Shown here: positions 43,158 through 52,738 of the stretch, one piece after another
Position numbering within the stretch: the stretch's first letter is position 1
Layout: each line of letters opens with the position of its first letter
Source of the DNA: Rhizobium sp. P38BS-XIX
Lineage (GTDB): Bacteria; Pseudomonadota; Alphaproteobacteria; Rhizobiales; Rhizobiaceae
Reading direction: 5' to 3'
DNA length: 64,000 nucleotides
Assembly (NCBI RefSeq): GCF_012641435.1
Contig: NZ_JABAIJ010000010.1
Location: 62,001-126,000, forward strand
Notes under the pieces: model-generated
Databases searched by the model: none
What the model was told of the DNA's origin: nothing
What the model saw: only the letters and a program-made list of their open reading frames with translations
Position numbers and translations under genes: made by a program

Positions 43158-43452
43158 GGATTGTCGTCGGCGATCGCCCTACGGACTTGGTGGAGCGGTC
43201 GCTCTGTTGCGGAAAGAGGCAGCCTAAGCTCGCACCGATGCATGGGCCTTATCCGCGGTACGTTGCGCCGAGCTCTCATCTATGGACGTGCCCGTTCTTC
43301 CCCATTTGCCCAAGCGCATTTTCTGAATCTCAGCGCCGCGAAAAGGTGGTTCGATGTGACGCTTTATGTATAGTTTGATGACATCGATCGGTGCATCTTG
43401 CAGGCAAGCAAATGACCAAGGGGATCGGATCCATAAAACACGGGAGAAACCG

Positions 43453-44976
43453 GTGTCGATAGCTTTGGGCGAGGATGAGGTGACGGTCGAGGACGTCGCG
43501 ATGGTGGCGCGGCGTGAGAGGGGAGTGCATCTGGCGGAGCAGGCGGAAACCAGATTGCTGAGGGCAAGGGATGTCGTCGAGCGATGGTCCCGGGAAAATC
43601 GCCCGGCCTATGGCTTGACGCGTGGTCTCGGTGCGCGTGCCATGACGGAGATCTCGCAAGAGGACCGGGGCAATTTCAGCATGTCCGTGGTGCGCGCGAG
43701 GGCAACCGGTGGCGGCGGTTATCTGGAGCCATTTCATGTCAGGGCAGCCCTGTTTGCACGTGCGGCAAGTCTCGCTCAGGGCGGTGGCGGTGTGCGGCCG
43801 CTCATCGTGCATACACAGTTGGCCATGCTGGAGCGGGGCGTCCATCCGCTCGTTCCTCAGGTCGGCTCGCTCGGCGCCTCCGATCTGGCGCTTTGCGCCA
43901 ACATGGCCTTGCCGCTGGTCGGCGAAGGCCGCGCGGAATTTGAGGGAGAGATCCTGCCGGGCGACGAGGCGATGCGCCGGGCGAAGATACCGACAATAAG
44001 CCTTCTTGAAAAAGAAGGGCTCGCCCTGTGCAGCGCCAATTCCATCAGCATCGGGCTGGGCGCTCTCGTCCTTCATGAGCTGATCGATCTCGCCGAACTC
44101 GCAGATGCGATTCTTGCGCTGTCATTCGAGGCATTTCGCGGCAATCCAAGCCCGTTCGACGCGCGTGTGGTGGCATCACGCCCGGCGCCTGGCCAGCACG
44201 ACGCGGCCGTCTCCCTGCGGCGCATGTTGCGGGGCACGAAGCTGTTCGATCCGGCCGAGCCGCGACGTCTTCAAGATCCCATCAGTCTGAGATGCGCGAC
44301 CCAGGTTCATGGCGCCTTGCGCGCGACGATCGATTTCGCACGACCCAATGTCGAGATTGAATTGAACAGTGCCTCCGACAATCCACTGATCCTTGCCGAT
44401 GAGGATCTGATCCTTTCGACGGGCAATTTCCACGCGCCGGCGATGGCCGTCGCCTTCGATGCCCTGCGGCTGGCTCTTGCGGAAGTGTCGACAATGTCTT
44501 CGGAGCGTGTCAGCCGGTTGATGCAATCGGAACTGACTGGCCTTCCGGATCGCTTCAATGTGCAAGGTCCGAGCCGGACTGGTTTGGGGCTCATCAGGGT
44601 GGCTGCGCGTAGCCTCAATCGCGAGGTACGCTTTTACTCAACGCCGGCCTCCAATGACGACAACACCTCCGACAGTGTCGAGGATCAGGCTCCGTTCACC
44701 CCGGTTGCCGTGCGCCGTGCTCTCGAACAGATCAATTATATCCGTCAGGTTTTTGCCTGCGAGTTGATCGTCGCGGCCCAGGCACTCGAGCTTAGACAGC
44801 TCGACACCACGGCGGCGGTCGCAAGAACTTTGCTGCAGACCGTTCGCGCCGTGGTCGACCGCTTGGATGACGATCGAAGCACGACACTGGATATCGAGCG
44901 CGTGACAGAACTCATCCGCAATGGAACGATTCTTGCCGCGGTTCGCCGTACACTGCGGGAAGACGATCTAAGATAG
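43453..44976 (+). CDS. Aromatic amino acid ammonia-lyase homologue lacking the MIO glycine
   Basis: A 507-residue member of the HAL/PAL superfamily. YGLTRGLG, GNFSMSVVRARATGGGG, LEKEGLALCSANS, RCATQVHGA and LNSASDNPL show the fold. In active lyases Ala-Ser-Gly cyclises to the MIO electrophile; here the chain reads GSLGASDLALCAN, with A142-S143-D144, so the Gly is missing. The usual Tyr in QDPYS is Ile (QDPIS, residue 277). It may be inactive, or act without MIO. The GTG start at 43453 has GGGAG about eight bases upstream; in-frame ATGs at 43366 and 43378 are less likely. It converges on the ABC/enolase operon. Confidence 0.88.
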   Translation: MSIALGEDEVTVEDVAMVARRERGVHLAEQAETRLLRARDVVERWSRENRPAYGLTRGLGARAMTEISQEDRGNFSMSVVRARATGGGGYLEPFHVRAALFARAASLAQGGGGVRPLIVHTQLAMLERGVHPLVPQVGSLGASDLALCANMALPLVGEGRAEFEGEILPGDEAMRRAKIPTISLLEKEGLALCSANSISIGLGALVLHELIDLAELADAILALSFEAFRGNPSPFDARVVASRPAPGQHDAAVSLRRMLRGTKLFDPAEPRRLQDPISLRCATQVHGALRATIDFARPNVEIELNSASDNPLILADEDLILSTGNFHAPAMAVAFDALRLALAEVSTMSSERVSRLMQSELTGLPDRFNVQGPSRTGLGLIRVAARSLNREVRFYSTPASNDDNTSDSVEDQAPFTPVAVRRALEQINYIRQVFACELIVAAQALELRQLDTTAAVARTLLQTVRAVVDRLDDDRSTTLDIERVTELIRNGTILAAVRRTLREDDLR

Positions 44977-44980
44977 CGCC

Positions 44981-46075
44981 TCAGAGGGAGATGCGGAATC
45001 GCTGCATCGCTGCAACGTCGACATCCCAGCCGCCTCCGGGCTTGTCTGACAGGAGAAGGTTGCCGGCATTGTCGCGTTGCACCGGTTGCGCATAAAAGGT
45101 TTCGGAATGCGGATCGACCGTCGGCGCATAATATTCGGTAAAAGACGGATTTCGGGCGACAGCCATCAAAGGGGCATGAACCTGTTGGTCGCCATGACTT
45201 GAAACCAGTCGGCCATGGGCGTCGGCCAGGACCGAGATTCTCATGAACTCGCTGACGCCGCCAGTCCATCGGGCATCTGGCTGCAAAATTGCGACGGCGT
45301 CAGTGGCGAGAAGGTCTCGAAAGCCTTTGAGCCCGTATTCCTGCTCTCCCGCTGCCAGCGGAATATTGAGCCGGCTTCCGATGCGAGCATATCCCTCATA
45401 ATCATCCGGGCCGACAGGCTCCTCGAACCAGGCAATGTTCAAATCTGCGACACGCTCGCCGAACTGAATCGCTTCATGTGCATGGTAGGCGCCGTTGGCA
45501 TCGAGCATCAGGGCGATGTCGTCGCCCAGTGATCTTCGCACGGAGCGCACGCGTTCGACATCTTCGGCCATCGTCGCGCCGCCGACTTTCATCTTTACGG
45601 CGCGCGCGCCGAGAGAAACGTAGGATTCCATCTCCCGCTGCAGATCCGCCAGGGTTTTGTCTTCGCCATAATACCCCCCTGCAATGTAGAACGGCACCCG
45701 ATCCGTGACGGCGCCCAGGAGCCTGTGCAGCGGCATGCCCGCAAGCTTGGCCTTCAGGTCCCACAAGGCGCAATCGACCGAAGACAACGCGTAGTGCTCG
45801 TGCCCCTTTCGTCCGAACATTTTCGGATCTTCGAAGCGGCTCCAGAACTGGCCGATGAAATCGGCGTCAAAGCCAATCAGCTTTTCGGCCAGCACCTTGA
45901 GGATTGCGACTTCGCCGGGCGAGGCTCCGCCGATGCCGATGCCGGTCACGCCGGCATCGGTGTCCAGATGGACAACGCAGCGCCTGACCTCGCTCCAGGT
46001 GTGGGTTCCGTTGCGAATGGGTGTCTGGTGCGGCCAGGCGTAGTATTCGCAACGGACGCCGGTAATTTTTGTCAT
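44981..46075 (-). CDS. Enolase-superfamily enzyme, mandelate racemase subgroup
   Basis: A 364-residue mandelate racemase/muconate lactonising-type enzyme. The general base pair K-x-K is present (AVKMKVGG), as are the metal ligands Asp (LMLDANGAY), Glu (WFEEPVG) and Glu (AAGEQEYG). The opposite-face base is His in SSHGDQQVHAP with its partner Asp in QPDARWTGG. Such enzymes remove a proton next to a carboxylate, giving racemisation or dehydration of an acid sugar. It is the last gene of the IclR-controlled operon, 7 bases after the second enolase-type gene. Confidence 0.92.
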   Translation of the reverse strand: MTKITGVRCEYYAWPHQTPIRNGTHTWSEVRRCVVHLDTDAGVTGIGIGGASPGEVAILKVLAEKLIGFDADFIGQFWSRFEDPKMFGRKGHEHYALSSVDCALWDLKAKLAGMPLHRLLGAVTDRVPFYIAGGYYGEDKTLADLQREMESYVSLGARAVKMKVGGATMAEDVERVRSVRRSLGDDIALMLDANGAYHAHEAIQFGERVADLNIAWFEEPVGPDDYEGYARIGSRLNIPLAAGEQEYGLKGFRDLLATDAVAILQPDARWTGGVSEFMRISVLADAHGRLVSSHGDQQVHAPLMAVARNPSFTEYYAPTVDPHSETFYAQPVQRDNAGNLLLSDKPGGGWDVDVAAMQRFRISL

Positions 46076-46082
46076 GAAAGCC

Positions 46083-47252
46083 TCAGTGCTCGGTGGGCGA
46101 GCCGTCTATGTTCAATCGCGTGTAGATGGGAATTGGGCGGTAGGGAAACGCCTCGGCAACACCTTTGACCAGACTGGTGCCCAGGCCCGGACGGTCTTCG
46201 ACCGTTACATAGCCGCCTTCTTGCACCGGCGAGCGGACCGCCAACTCCTGAGCGACGAGGCCAGTCGACGCTATGTCATCGGTATATCGGGCGGTGGGAT
46301 ACTCGAGGATAAGAAGGTTTGGAATAGACGCCGCAAGGTGCATCGAGGCCACGGTGGCGATAGGCGAATAGGTATTGTGGGGAATGAGATCCACATCGTA
46401 GACCTCCGCCAATGCGGCCACCTTGCGCGCTCCGGTGAAGCCGCCGCATAGGCTCAGACATGGTCTGAGGTAGCGCGCGCCACCCGATTCGAGCAACTGA
46501 TGGAACTGCTGCAGCGTGAACAGACGCTCTCCCGTCGCGATCGGTATTTTCAGCTGGTTTTGCACCATGCACATCGCGGATGCGGAATCCGGGCGGATGG
46601 GGTCCTCATAAAACAGCGGCATGATGTGGCTGATACTGTCACCGAGGGCGATCGCCTCGGCGGGCCTGAGCCGTCTATGTATCTCGATGCAAAGATCGGT
46701 GTCCGGACCGATGGCCGAACGCACCTCCTCGAGAGTTTCGACGGCAAATCGCAGCCGCGATGCGAAGGTGCCGGACACGGGTTTGTCGACATCTTCGTCG
46801 AGGAATGGATTGACGTGTCCGACGGCATTGAAGCCGGCGGCCTTAAGCAGGGTCGATCTCTCTACCAGCTGCTTGCGCGTCGCTCCCCTGGCATGACCAT
46901 AGACGCGCATCTTCTGCCGATATGGTCCTCCCAGGAGCGCATAGATCGGCTCTGCGAGCCGCTGGCCCTTCAGATCCCAGAGTGCGACGTCAACCGCCGA
47001 CAGAGCGCCCATGACCAGCGATCCCGCGTAGCTTCCGAAGCGGCAAAGGATCTGCCAGTGCTTTTCGATCTCCTCCGCGTCCCGGCCGACCAGATATTCG
47101 GCGAATTTCTCGATGACGGTTCGGGTGGCCTCGATATGAGCCCAGGCACCGGACTCGCCGACGCCGATGCGGCCATCGGCGGTCTCGATTTCGACGAACA
47201 GGTACTTGTCCGCAGTGACGGGCGTGACCCGAGCTATAGTAGACCTTTTCAC
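46083..47252 (-). CDS. Enolase-superfamily dehydratase-like protein without the K-x-K pair
   Basis: A 389-residue enolase-superfamily protein. Metal ligands are recognisable: Glu in CIEIHRRL, Glu in FYEDPIRP and Glu in IATGERLF. PHNTYSP supplies a His as in galactonate-dehydratase-like members. Where the second-strand K-x-K base is expected, the sequence is NAVGHVNPF, so a His may act instead. Probably a sugar-acid dehydratase, but the substrate is open. The start is the GTG at 47252 with GGAGG five bases upstream; the frame extends to 47300 only from a TTG. Operon position: between the binding protein and the racemase-type gene. Confidence 0.88.
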   Translation of the reverse strand: MKRSTIARVTPVTADKYLFVEIETADGRIGVGESGAWAHIEATRTVIEKFAEYLVGRDAEEIEKHWQILCRFGSYAGSLVMGALSAVDVALWDLKGQRLAEPIYALLGGPYRQKMRVYGHARGATRKQLVERSTLLKAAGFNAVGHVNPFLDEDVDKPVSGTFASRLRFAVETLEEVRSAIGPDTDLCIEIHRRLRPAEAIALGDSISHIMPLFYEDPIRPDSASAMCMVQNQLKIPIATGERLFTLQQFHQLLESGGARYLRPCLSLCGGFTGARKVAALAEVYDVDLIPHNTYSPIATVASMHLAASIPNLLILEYPTARYTDDIASTGLVAQELAVRSPVQEGGYVTVEDRPGLGTSLVKGVAEAFPYRPIPIYTRLNIDGSPTEH

Positions 47253-47309
47253 AACGTCCTCCAGAAACAGCGCCCCACAGATCGGGGCTTTGATGTGCAA
47301 AATCCGCCG

Positions 47310-48863
47310 TCAGACCTGCCTGAAAAAGCGCATCTGCCAGTCGTTTCCATTGGGCAGGACCGCAGGCTGAAGTCCCTCCCGGGCGCCAAAGGCGAAGACG
47401 TCGTTCGTCAGCCACACCATGCTTGCGCTCGCGTCCATCAGCTTCTGCATCTCGATGATCTGCTTTTCGCGGCTGTCCTTGTCGGTATTGACCGAGCTTT
47501 CCTCGTGCAGCTTGGCGTATTGCGGGTCGCTGAAACGCTGCCAGTTCCAATCGCCGATCTGGTCGGGAAGGAACCAGCGTGTGTTGAAATTGGGATCGAC
47601 GACGGCGTTGAAGCGAAGGAAGAAGAGCTCCAGTTCTTCACCGGACTGGCCCTTGCCGGACGACCAGTAGGTGCCGGCTTCGCGCTGATCGATCTCGACA
47701 TTGATGCCTGCTTCTCCAAGCAGGGCCTGCGCCACAAGCGCCATGTTCTGGAACGAAGGTTCGTTGAGGATCGTCAGTTTCAGTGTCATCGGCGTCTTCA
47801 CGCCGGCTTGCGCCAGGAGTGCCCTGGCCTTTTCGACGTCGCGCTGGTAAACGGGAGCGTCGGTCCAGAAGCCGAGAATTCCCGGCGGGATCATCGAGTT
47901 CAGACGCTGCGCATCGCCTTGGTAGCCGGCCAGGATCATCTGATCGACATCGACGGCAAGCCGGATCGCCTGGCGGACGCGAATGTCGGCAAGCGCGCCG
48001 CGCTGCATGTTCATGCCCATCCAGATGAAGCGCAGGCTCGGATGCTTCGTGACCTTCAGCCCGGCGACATTGGCGATCTCGTTGGCCGCTTCCGTCGAGA
48101 GTTCCGTGAAGTCGATCTCCTTCGCCCTCAGGGCGAGCTGAGCAGTCTTTTCATTGCCGATGTAACGCAGGTCGCACGTATCGAAGAACGGCTTCTCGCC
48201 GGCATAGTCCGTATGGGCAACGAGCGTCAGTCCTTGCTGTGGCTCGAAGGACGCCACCTTGTAAGGCCCGGATCCGATGGGTGTCTGACTATGCTTTGCG
48301 CCGAGCGCCGCCACCGCCTTGCGCGACTGGATGGCGCCCGAGCTGCCGACGATCGCTACGTCCCACACGGCCGGGCTTGGCTTCGAAAAGATCAGGCTAC
48401 CGGAATATGTGTCATGGACGCGAACTTCGACAAGATTGGCCCAATCGCTCTTATAGCTCGAAACCTTGCCGTCGGCGTCTGGGTGCAGATAGCGTTCGAA
48501 GGAGAACTTCACGTCATCGCCCGTCATTTCGCCGTAGCCACCGCTGAACATCTGTCCGGGCTTCAGCGTGAAGGCGATTTCCGTCGGAGAGACCTGCTCG
48601 ACCTTGGATGCGGCATCCATCACATGCGTAAATTCGCCGGGCTTGTAGCCGACCAAGGTCTGAAAGACGGCATGGATGACATTTCCGTCCGAGACCCCGG
48701 TGCGGAAGGGCGGATCGATGTTCTGGATTTGCTTTGCGATCCGCAGGACGACACGCTTGCCGTCGGCGGCCAGGACTGTGCTGCCCGGGAAGATGGCCGC
48801 GGCCGACAGACCGGCAGCCCCGACAAGCACTCCTCGACGCGTGATCTCGAATTTACTGGTCAT
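47310..48863 (-). CDS. ABC transporter substrate-binding protein (family 5, Dpp/Opp type)
   Basis: A 517-residue periplasmic solute-binding protein. The N-terminus has a Tat-like signal (ITRRGVLVGAAGLSAAA, cut near VLAAD). The family 5 pattern is seen in FTLKPGQMFSGGYGEMTGDDVKFSFER, GSGPYKVASF and DIRVRQAIRLAVD. It delivers a ligand to the permease pair encoded upstream in the operon. The two enolase-type enzymes behind it suggest an acid or acid-sugar ligand rather than a peptide. AAGG precedes the ATG, which lies one base after the ATPase stop. Confidence 0.92.
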   Translation of the reverse strand: MTSKFEITRRGVLVGAAGLSAAAIFPGSTVLAADGKRVVLRIAKQIQNIDPPFRTGVSDGNVIHAVFQTLVGYKPGEFTHVMDAASKVEQVSPTEIAFTLKPGQMFSGGYGEMTGDDVKFSFERYLHPDADGKVSSYKSDWANLVEVRVHDTYSGSLIFSKPSPAVWDVAIVGSSGAIQSRKAVAALGAKHSQTPIGSGPYKVASFEPQQGLTLVAHTDYAGEKPFFDTCDLRYIGNEKTAQLALRAKEIDFTELSTEAANEIANVAGLKVTKHPSLRFIWMGMNMQRGALADIRVRQAIRLAVDVDQMILAGYQGDAQRLNSMIPPGILGFWTDAPVYQRDVEKARALLAQAGVKTPMTLKLTILNEPSFQNMALVAQALLGEAGINVEIDQREAGTYWSSGKGQSGEELELFFLRFNAVVDPNFNTRWFLPDQIGDWNWQRFSDPQYAKLHEESSVNTDKDSREKQIIEMQKLMDASASMVWLTNDVFAFGAREGLQPAVLPNGNDWQMRFFRQV

Positions 48864-48864
48864 G

Positions 48865-49884
48865 TCAAACCTTCCGTGGTGATGAGGTTGATGTTGAATG
48901 GATGGCGTCGTTGGCCGGCGCGGCGTGGATGCCGCTAGGCAGCTCAAGCGAATAGGGAAAGTGGCATCGCACCTTGCGAACGTGATCGATCGGCATGAGC
49001 TGCGGCATTTCCGATGCGCATCGCGGCTGGGAGACCGGACAGCGCGTATGGAAGCGGCATCCCGTGGGCGGCGAGGCGATGCTGGGAATCTCGCCCTTGA
49101 GGACGATAGGTTTCGCGTCGAGCTCCGAAAGGCGCGGATTGGTGGACAGAAGCGCAGTCGTATAGGGGTGAGCGGGCTGATCGAAGAGCTGGCGCGTCGG
49201 GCAATCTTCGATGATCTGGCCGAGATACATGACGAGAGTGCGGTTCGTGACGCGCCTGACGACGTGCAGATTGTGGCTGACCATCACGAAGGTCAGACCC
49301 ATCTCGCGCTGGAATTCGAGCAGAACGTTCAACAGCTCGCCTTGCACGGACACATCGAGGCCTGCTGTCGGCTCATCGGCGACCAGCAGGGAAGGTTCGA
49401 GCAGAAGCGCCCTGATGACACCGATCCGGCGGGCCTGACCGCCCGAGACTTCATGGGGATAGCGATCGAGGATGGACGGCGGAAGCCGCAGACGCTCGGC
49501 CAGCTCCGTCACACGAGCCTTCGTCCGTTCGCGGTCGAGCCCATGAATGGCAACGGCCTCCATCATAAGGCTGCCGATGGTCATTCGGGGGGACAACGTT
49601 GCCACCGCATCTTGCATCAGCATCTGCACGCGACGGCGAAAGGCGCGTCGATCCCGTTTGAGCGTCTGCTCGATCGGTTGATCCTGTATGCGGCGCGAGC
49701 CGTCGACGATGTCCGCCAAACCCACTATGACGCGGCACATCGTGCTTTTGCCCGAGCCGGATTCGCCGACGATACCCACCGTGTCGCCGGCCTCGACGAA
49801 GAACGAGACATTATCGAGAACGCGGGTGCGGCCATCGTAGGCGACGGCTATTCCATCAAGAGCGATCATCTCCCTGGGGCTCAT
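48865..49884 (-). CDS. ABC transporter ATPase, OppF/DppF type
   Basis: A 339-residue nucleotide-binding subunit. Walker A GESGSGKST, signature VSGGQ, Walker B LLVADEP and switch His in MVSHN are intact. The Q-loop reads LMQDAVATLSPRMT. The C-terminal oligopeptide-type extension has Cys residues (GCRFHTRCP...RCASE), which in related ATPases can bind an Fe-S cluster. The ATG overlaps the stop of the preceding ATPase (ATGA), so translation is coupled. Confidence 0.93.
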   Translation of the reverse strand: MSPREMIALDGIAVAYDGRTRVLDNVSFFVEAGDTVGIVGESGSGKSTMCRVIVGLADIVDGSRRIQDQPIEQTLKRDRRAFRRRVQMLMQDAVATLSPRMTIGSLMMEAVAIHGLDRERTKARVTELAERLRLPPSILDRYPHEVSGGQARRIGVIRALLLEPSLLVADEPTAGLDVSVQGELLNVLLEFQREMGLTFVMVSHNLHVVRRVTNRTLVMYLGQIIEDCPTRQLFDQPAHPYTTALLSTNPRLSELDAKPIVLKGEIPSIASPPTGCRFHTRCPVSQPRCASEMPQLMPIDHVRKVRCHFPYSLELPSGIHAAPANDAIHSTSTSSPRKV

Positions 49885-50855
49885 GACAGCTCCTCGGCCC
49901 GGATGCAGGCTGCTCGGCGGTCTTGCCCAAAGTTGCGAAGTTCCGGCATTTTGGTGGCGCACGCCTCGATCGCGTATTCACAGCGGGCGCGGAAGATGCA
50001 GCCTTGTGGCTGGTCGGTCGTATCGGGAACCTTGCCGGGAATGTATTTGAGGGGAATATCAGGCGCGGCCTCGTCGACCTCGCAGCCGACCAGCGCCTGC
50101 GTATAGGGGTGCAATGGCGATGAAAGCGTCTGCCGGACAGGCCCATATTCTACGAGATGACCGCCATACATCACGGCGACCTCGTCGCAGAGCCGCGCGA
50201 CCGTTCCCAGGTGGTGTGAGATGAAGACGATCGATCCGGAGAATTCGTCCCGCAGCCGAATGAGGAGATCAACAATCTGTGCTTCAATGGTCGCATCGAG
50301 CGCCGTCGTGGGCTCGTCTGCAATCAAAAGCTCGGGTTGGGCAAGCAGCGCCATGGCGATCATGGCGCGTTGGCGCATCCCGCCGGAAAATTGGTGCGGA
50401 TACTCCCTTAGCCGACGCTGTGGATCGGACAAGCCGACTTTGGCAAGCGCTTCGGCCGCCAGGTTTGCGGCATCTGCTTTTCCCAATGCGGAATGCCTGC
50501 GGCGGGCAACGTCGACTAGCTGCGTACCCACCCGCAGGACCGGATTGAGCGCGGTCATGGGATCCTGGAAGACCATCGCGATCTCCCGTCCACGAACATT
50601 GCGCATCTGAGCCGGGTTGAGCGCCAGCAGATCCACGCCGTTCAAGCTGACGGTGCCTTGAGTGCGCAATGCCGCGCCTTGAAGACCTATGACGACATTC
50701 GCCAGGCTGGATTTCCCCGAGCCAGACTCGCCGACGATCCCCAGGATACTTCGACGTCTGACGTCGAGGTCGATTCCTCGCAGGATGTGGGCCGGGCCGC
50801 GATCGGTCGCGGCGGTGAGCTTCAGATCGCGAATTTCGAGGAGAGCGTCAGGCAT
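49881..50855 (-). CDS. ABC transporter ATPase, OppD/DppD type
   Basis: A 324-residue nucleotide-binding subunit with Walker A GESGSGKSS, Q-loop VFQDPMTALNPVL, signature FSGGM, Walker B LLIADEP and switch His in ISHH. The C-terminal oligopeptide-type region has QGCIFRARCEYAIEAC. AAGGAGA precedes the ATG, and the start overlaps the end of the permease gene by 8 bases. It pairs with the ATPase at 48865-49884 to energise the importer. Confidence 0.93.
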   Translation of the reverse strand: MPDALLEIRDLKLTAATDRGPAHILRGIDLDVRRRSILGIVGESGSGKSSLANVVIGLQGAALRTQGTVSLNGVDLLALNPAQMRNVRGREIAMVFQDPMTALNPVLRVGTQLVDVARRRHSALGKADAANLAAEALAKVGLSDPQRRLREYPHQFSGGMRQRAMIAMALLAQPELLIADEPTTALDATIEAQIVDLLIRLRDEFSGSIVFISHHLGTVARLCDEVAVMYGGHLVEYGPVRQTLSSPLHPYTQALVGCEVDEAAPDIPLKYIPGKVPDTTDQPQGCIFRARCEYAIEACATKMPELRNFGQDRRAACIRAEELS

Positions 50856-51705
50856 TCTGGATCTCCTTGGATGAACGGGGGTCGGTCGCCTGCCGGAGCG
50901 CCTCCCCAAAAAGCGTGAAGGCGAGGGTGGCGATGGCGAGCGCACTGCTGGACACGAGGACCGGAACCACGGTGTGTGACATGTTCTGGTATCCGTCCTG
51001 CAGCAGGCCTCCGAGGCTCGACAGCGGCGGTCGCAATCCCAGCCCGAGAAAGGAGAGGCCAGCCTCGGTTGCGATGACGATCGGCAGATCCAGCGAAGCG
51101 ATAACGATGAGGGGGGCAAGGATGTTGGGCACGACGTGAAACAGCAGGATGCGCCCCTGTGAAGCACCCAGAACCGCTTCGGCCTCGATAAACGGCTCGC
51201 TCCTCACAGACAGAACCTGAGACCGTGCCACCCGGCCGAAATGCGGAATGAGACTGATCGCGATCACGGCGATGATCATCGGCAGCGACGATCCCAGAAC
51301 CGCGACGGCGGCAAGCGCCAGGATTACGCTCGGAAACGAGGAGACCGAGTCGAAGGCGATGAGGATGAGTTTCTCGATTGGCCCTTGGATGTAGGCGGAC
51401 AGAATCCCCAGTGTCGTGCCGAGGATGAGCGCCGCTCCCGTCACGGAAAGGGCGACGACCATGGCGATCTGCAGTCCCAGAATATGGCGGCTCAGAAGGT
51501 CTCGGCCCAGCTGATCGGTTCCGAGCCAATGGAGGCCGGAGGGCGCGGAAAACCTGTGCAGGACATCGAGCTTGTTTGGATCGTAGGGTACAAGCCACGG
51601 TGCGAATATCGAGATCAGCAGAATGACCACAACGAGGATGAGACCAATTGCACCACTTGGATCCCTGAGGACGCGACGCAGGCTTTTGTAGATCGCTACC
51701 GCCAT
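50848..51705 (-). CDS. ABC transporter permease, OppC/DppC type
   Basis: A 285-residue inner-membrane subunit with about six hydrophobic segments. The N-terminal part (RVLRDPSGAIGLILVVVILLISIFAPWLVPYDP) and HWLGTDQLGRDLLSRHILG are typical of DppC. The EAA loop, which contacts the ATPases, is EAEAVLGASQGRILLFHVVPN. GGGGAGG lies upstream of the ATG, two bases after the preceding stop. Confidence 0.92.
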   Translation of the reverse strand: MAVAIYKSLRRVLRDPSGAIGLILVVVILLISIFAPWLVPYDPNKLDVLHRFSAPSGLHWLGTDQLGRDLLSRHILGLQIAMVVALSVTGAALILGTTLGILSAYIQGPIEKLILIAFDSVSSFPSVILALAAVAVLGSSLPMIIAVIAISLIPHFGRVARSQVLSVRSEPFIEAEAVLGASQGRILLFHVVPNILAPLIVIASLDLPIVIATEAGLSFLGLGLRPPLSSLGGLLQDGYQNMSHTVVPVLVSSSALAIATLAFTLFGEALRQATDPRSSKEIQNA

Positions 51706-51707
51706 GA

Positions 51708-52670
51708 TCAGTGCCTCCCCGAACGGATGCGTGGATCGAAGAAGGAGTAGCAAAGCTCGATCACCAGATTGACGACGACGAAAATGACGACGACCACGAA
51801 CACGGTTCCTTGCAAAACCGAGAAATTGCGGGCTTGGAGGGCGTTGTAGAGAACGCTTCCGAGGCCCTGTCTCGCAAAAAGGATCTCGATCAGGATCGCT
51901 CCGCCGAGTAGGCGTCCTATCCCCATGCCGATAACGGCCAAGGCGGGGATGATCGCGTTCTTCAAGGCATATTTGTAGAGAACCAGATTTTCGCGCAGTC
52001 CATATGCGCGTGCCGTGCGGATGAAATTCTCGCCCAGAGTTTCCAGCATCGACGTCCTGATGAGACGTGCAATCAGGCCGATCCAGCCGAGCGACAAGGC
52101 GACGGTCGGGAGGATCATGCCGGCGATTTGGCTTGAAAGGCTGACAGGGCCTGTCCCCAGGACCGGGAGCCAGTTCAGCCATACCGAGAATATCACAAGA
52201 AGAAAGATGCCGAGAATGAAGCTTGGAATCGATACGAAGACGACGGACACGGCCGCGATGAGCATGTCGAGGATCGACCCCTTGCGCACCGCGCTGAAGA
52301 CGCCGGCGGGGATACCGATCAGACAGGCAAGCGCCATGGCGGCGAGGGCGAGCGTGAAGGTCGAGGGCAGTGCCGCCCAGATGATTTCATCCACGCTTCG
52401 GCCCGATATGACATCCGTGCCGAGATCGCCGGTAGCTGCATGCAGGAAAAATCGCCAAAGGCGGATCTGTATCGGCTGATCGAGGCCGAGCTCCTGAACG
52501 AACTGGCGCGCGTATTCCGGGGTTGCCATCGGCCCGAGAAGGGCGGTGGCGGGATCGCCGGGGACAAGGCTCAGCAGCACGAATATTAAAAGCATGGCGC
52601 CGAAAACGGAGAAGACTGCGGTGACGAGCCGTCCCAGCAGGTAGCGAGATTGCGTCGTCAACTTGAACAT
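51708..52670 (-). CDS. ABC transporter permease, OppB/DppB type
   Basis: A 320-residue inner-membrane subunit with six hydrophobic segments. The N-terminus (YLLGRLVTAVFSVFGAMLLIFVLLSLVPGDPA) and EYARQFVQELGLDQPIQIRLWRF are typical of DppB; the EAA loop is RTARAYGLRENLVLYKYALKN. It is the first gene of the operon that runs to 44981 and is divergent from the IclR regulator. The start at 52670 has a weak ribosome-binding site (CCGGGCG). Confidence 0.92.
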   Translation of the reverse strand: MFKLTTQSRYLLGRLVTAVFSVFGAMLLIFVLLSLVPGDPATALLGPMATPEYARQFVQELGLDQPIQIRLWRFFLHAATGDLGTDVISGRSVDEIIWAALPSTFTLALAAMALACLIGIPAGVFSAVRKGSILDMLIAAVSVVFVSIPSFILGIFLLVIFSVWLNWLPVLGTGPVSLSSQIAGMILPTVALSLGWIGLIARLIRTSMLETLGENFIRTARAYGLRENLVLYKYALKNAIIPALAVIGMGIGRLLGGAILIEILFARQGLGSVLYNALQARNFSVLQGTVFVVVVIFVVVNLVIELCYSFFDPRIRSGRH

Positions 52671-52738
52671 CGCCCGGTGCCACCGTTTTTGCGTTTTGAC
52701 AGGTTTGCGATTGGATCAACTCAATCGCGCTTGCAAAT

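Noticed and set aside
46500..48938. 812-codon open frame on the plus strand
   Set aside because: It lies wholly opposite the binding-protein and enolase-type genes, whose motifs are clear. Its translation shows no family pattern; long antisense frames are usual in GC-rich DNA.
48898..50106. 402-codon plus-strand frame opposite the two ABC ATPase genes
   Set aside because: Both ATPases show complete Walker and signature motifs on the minus strand, so this frame is a shadow.
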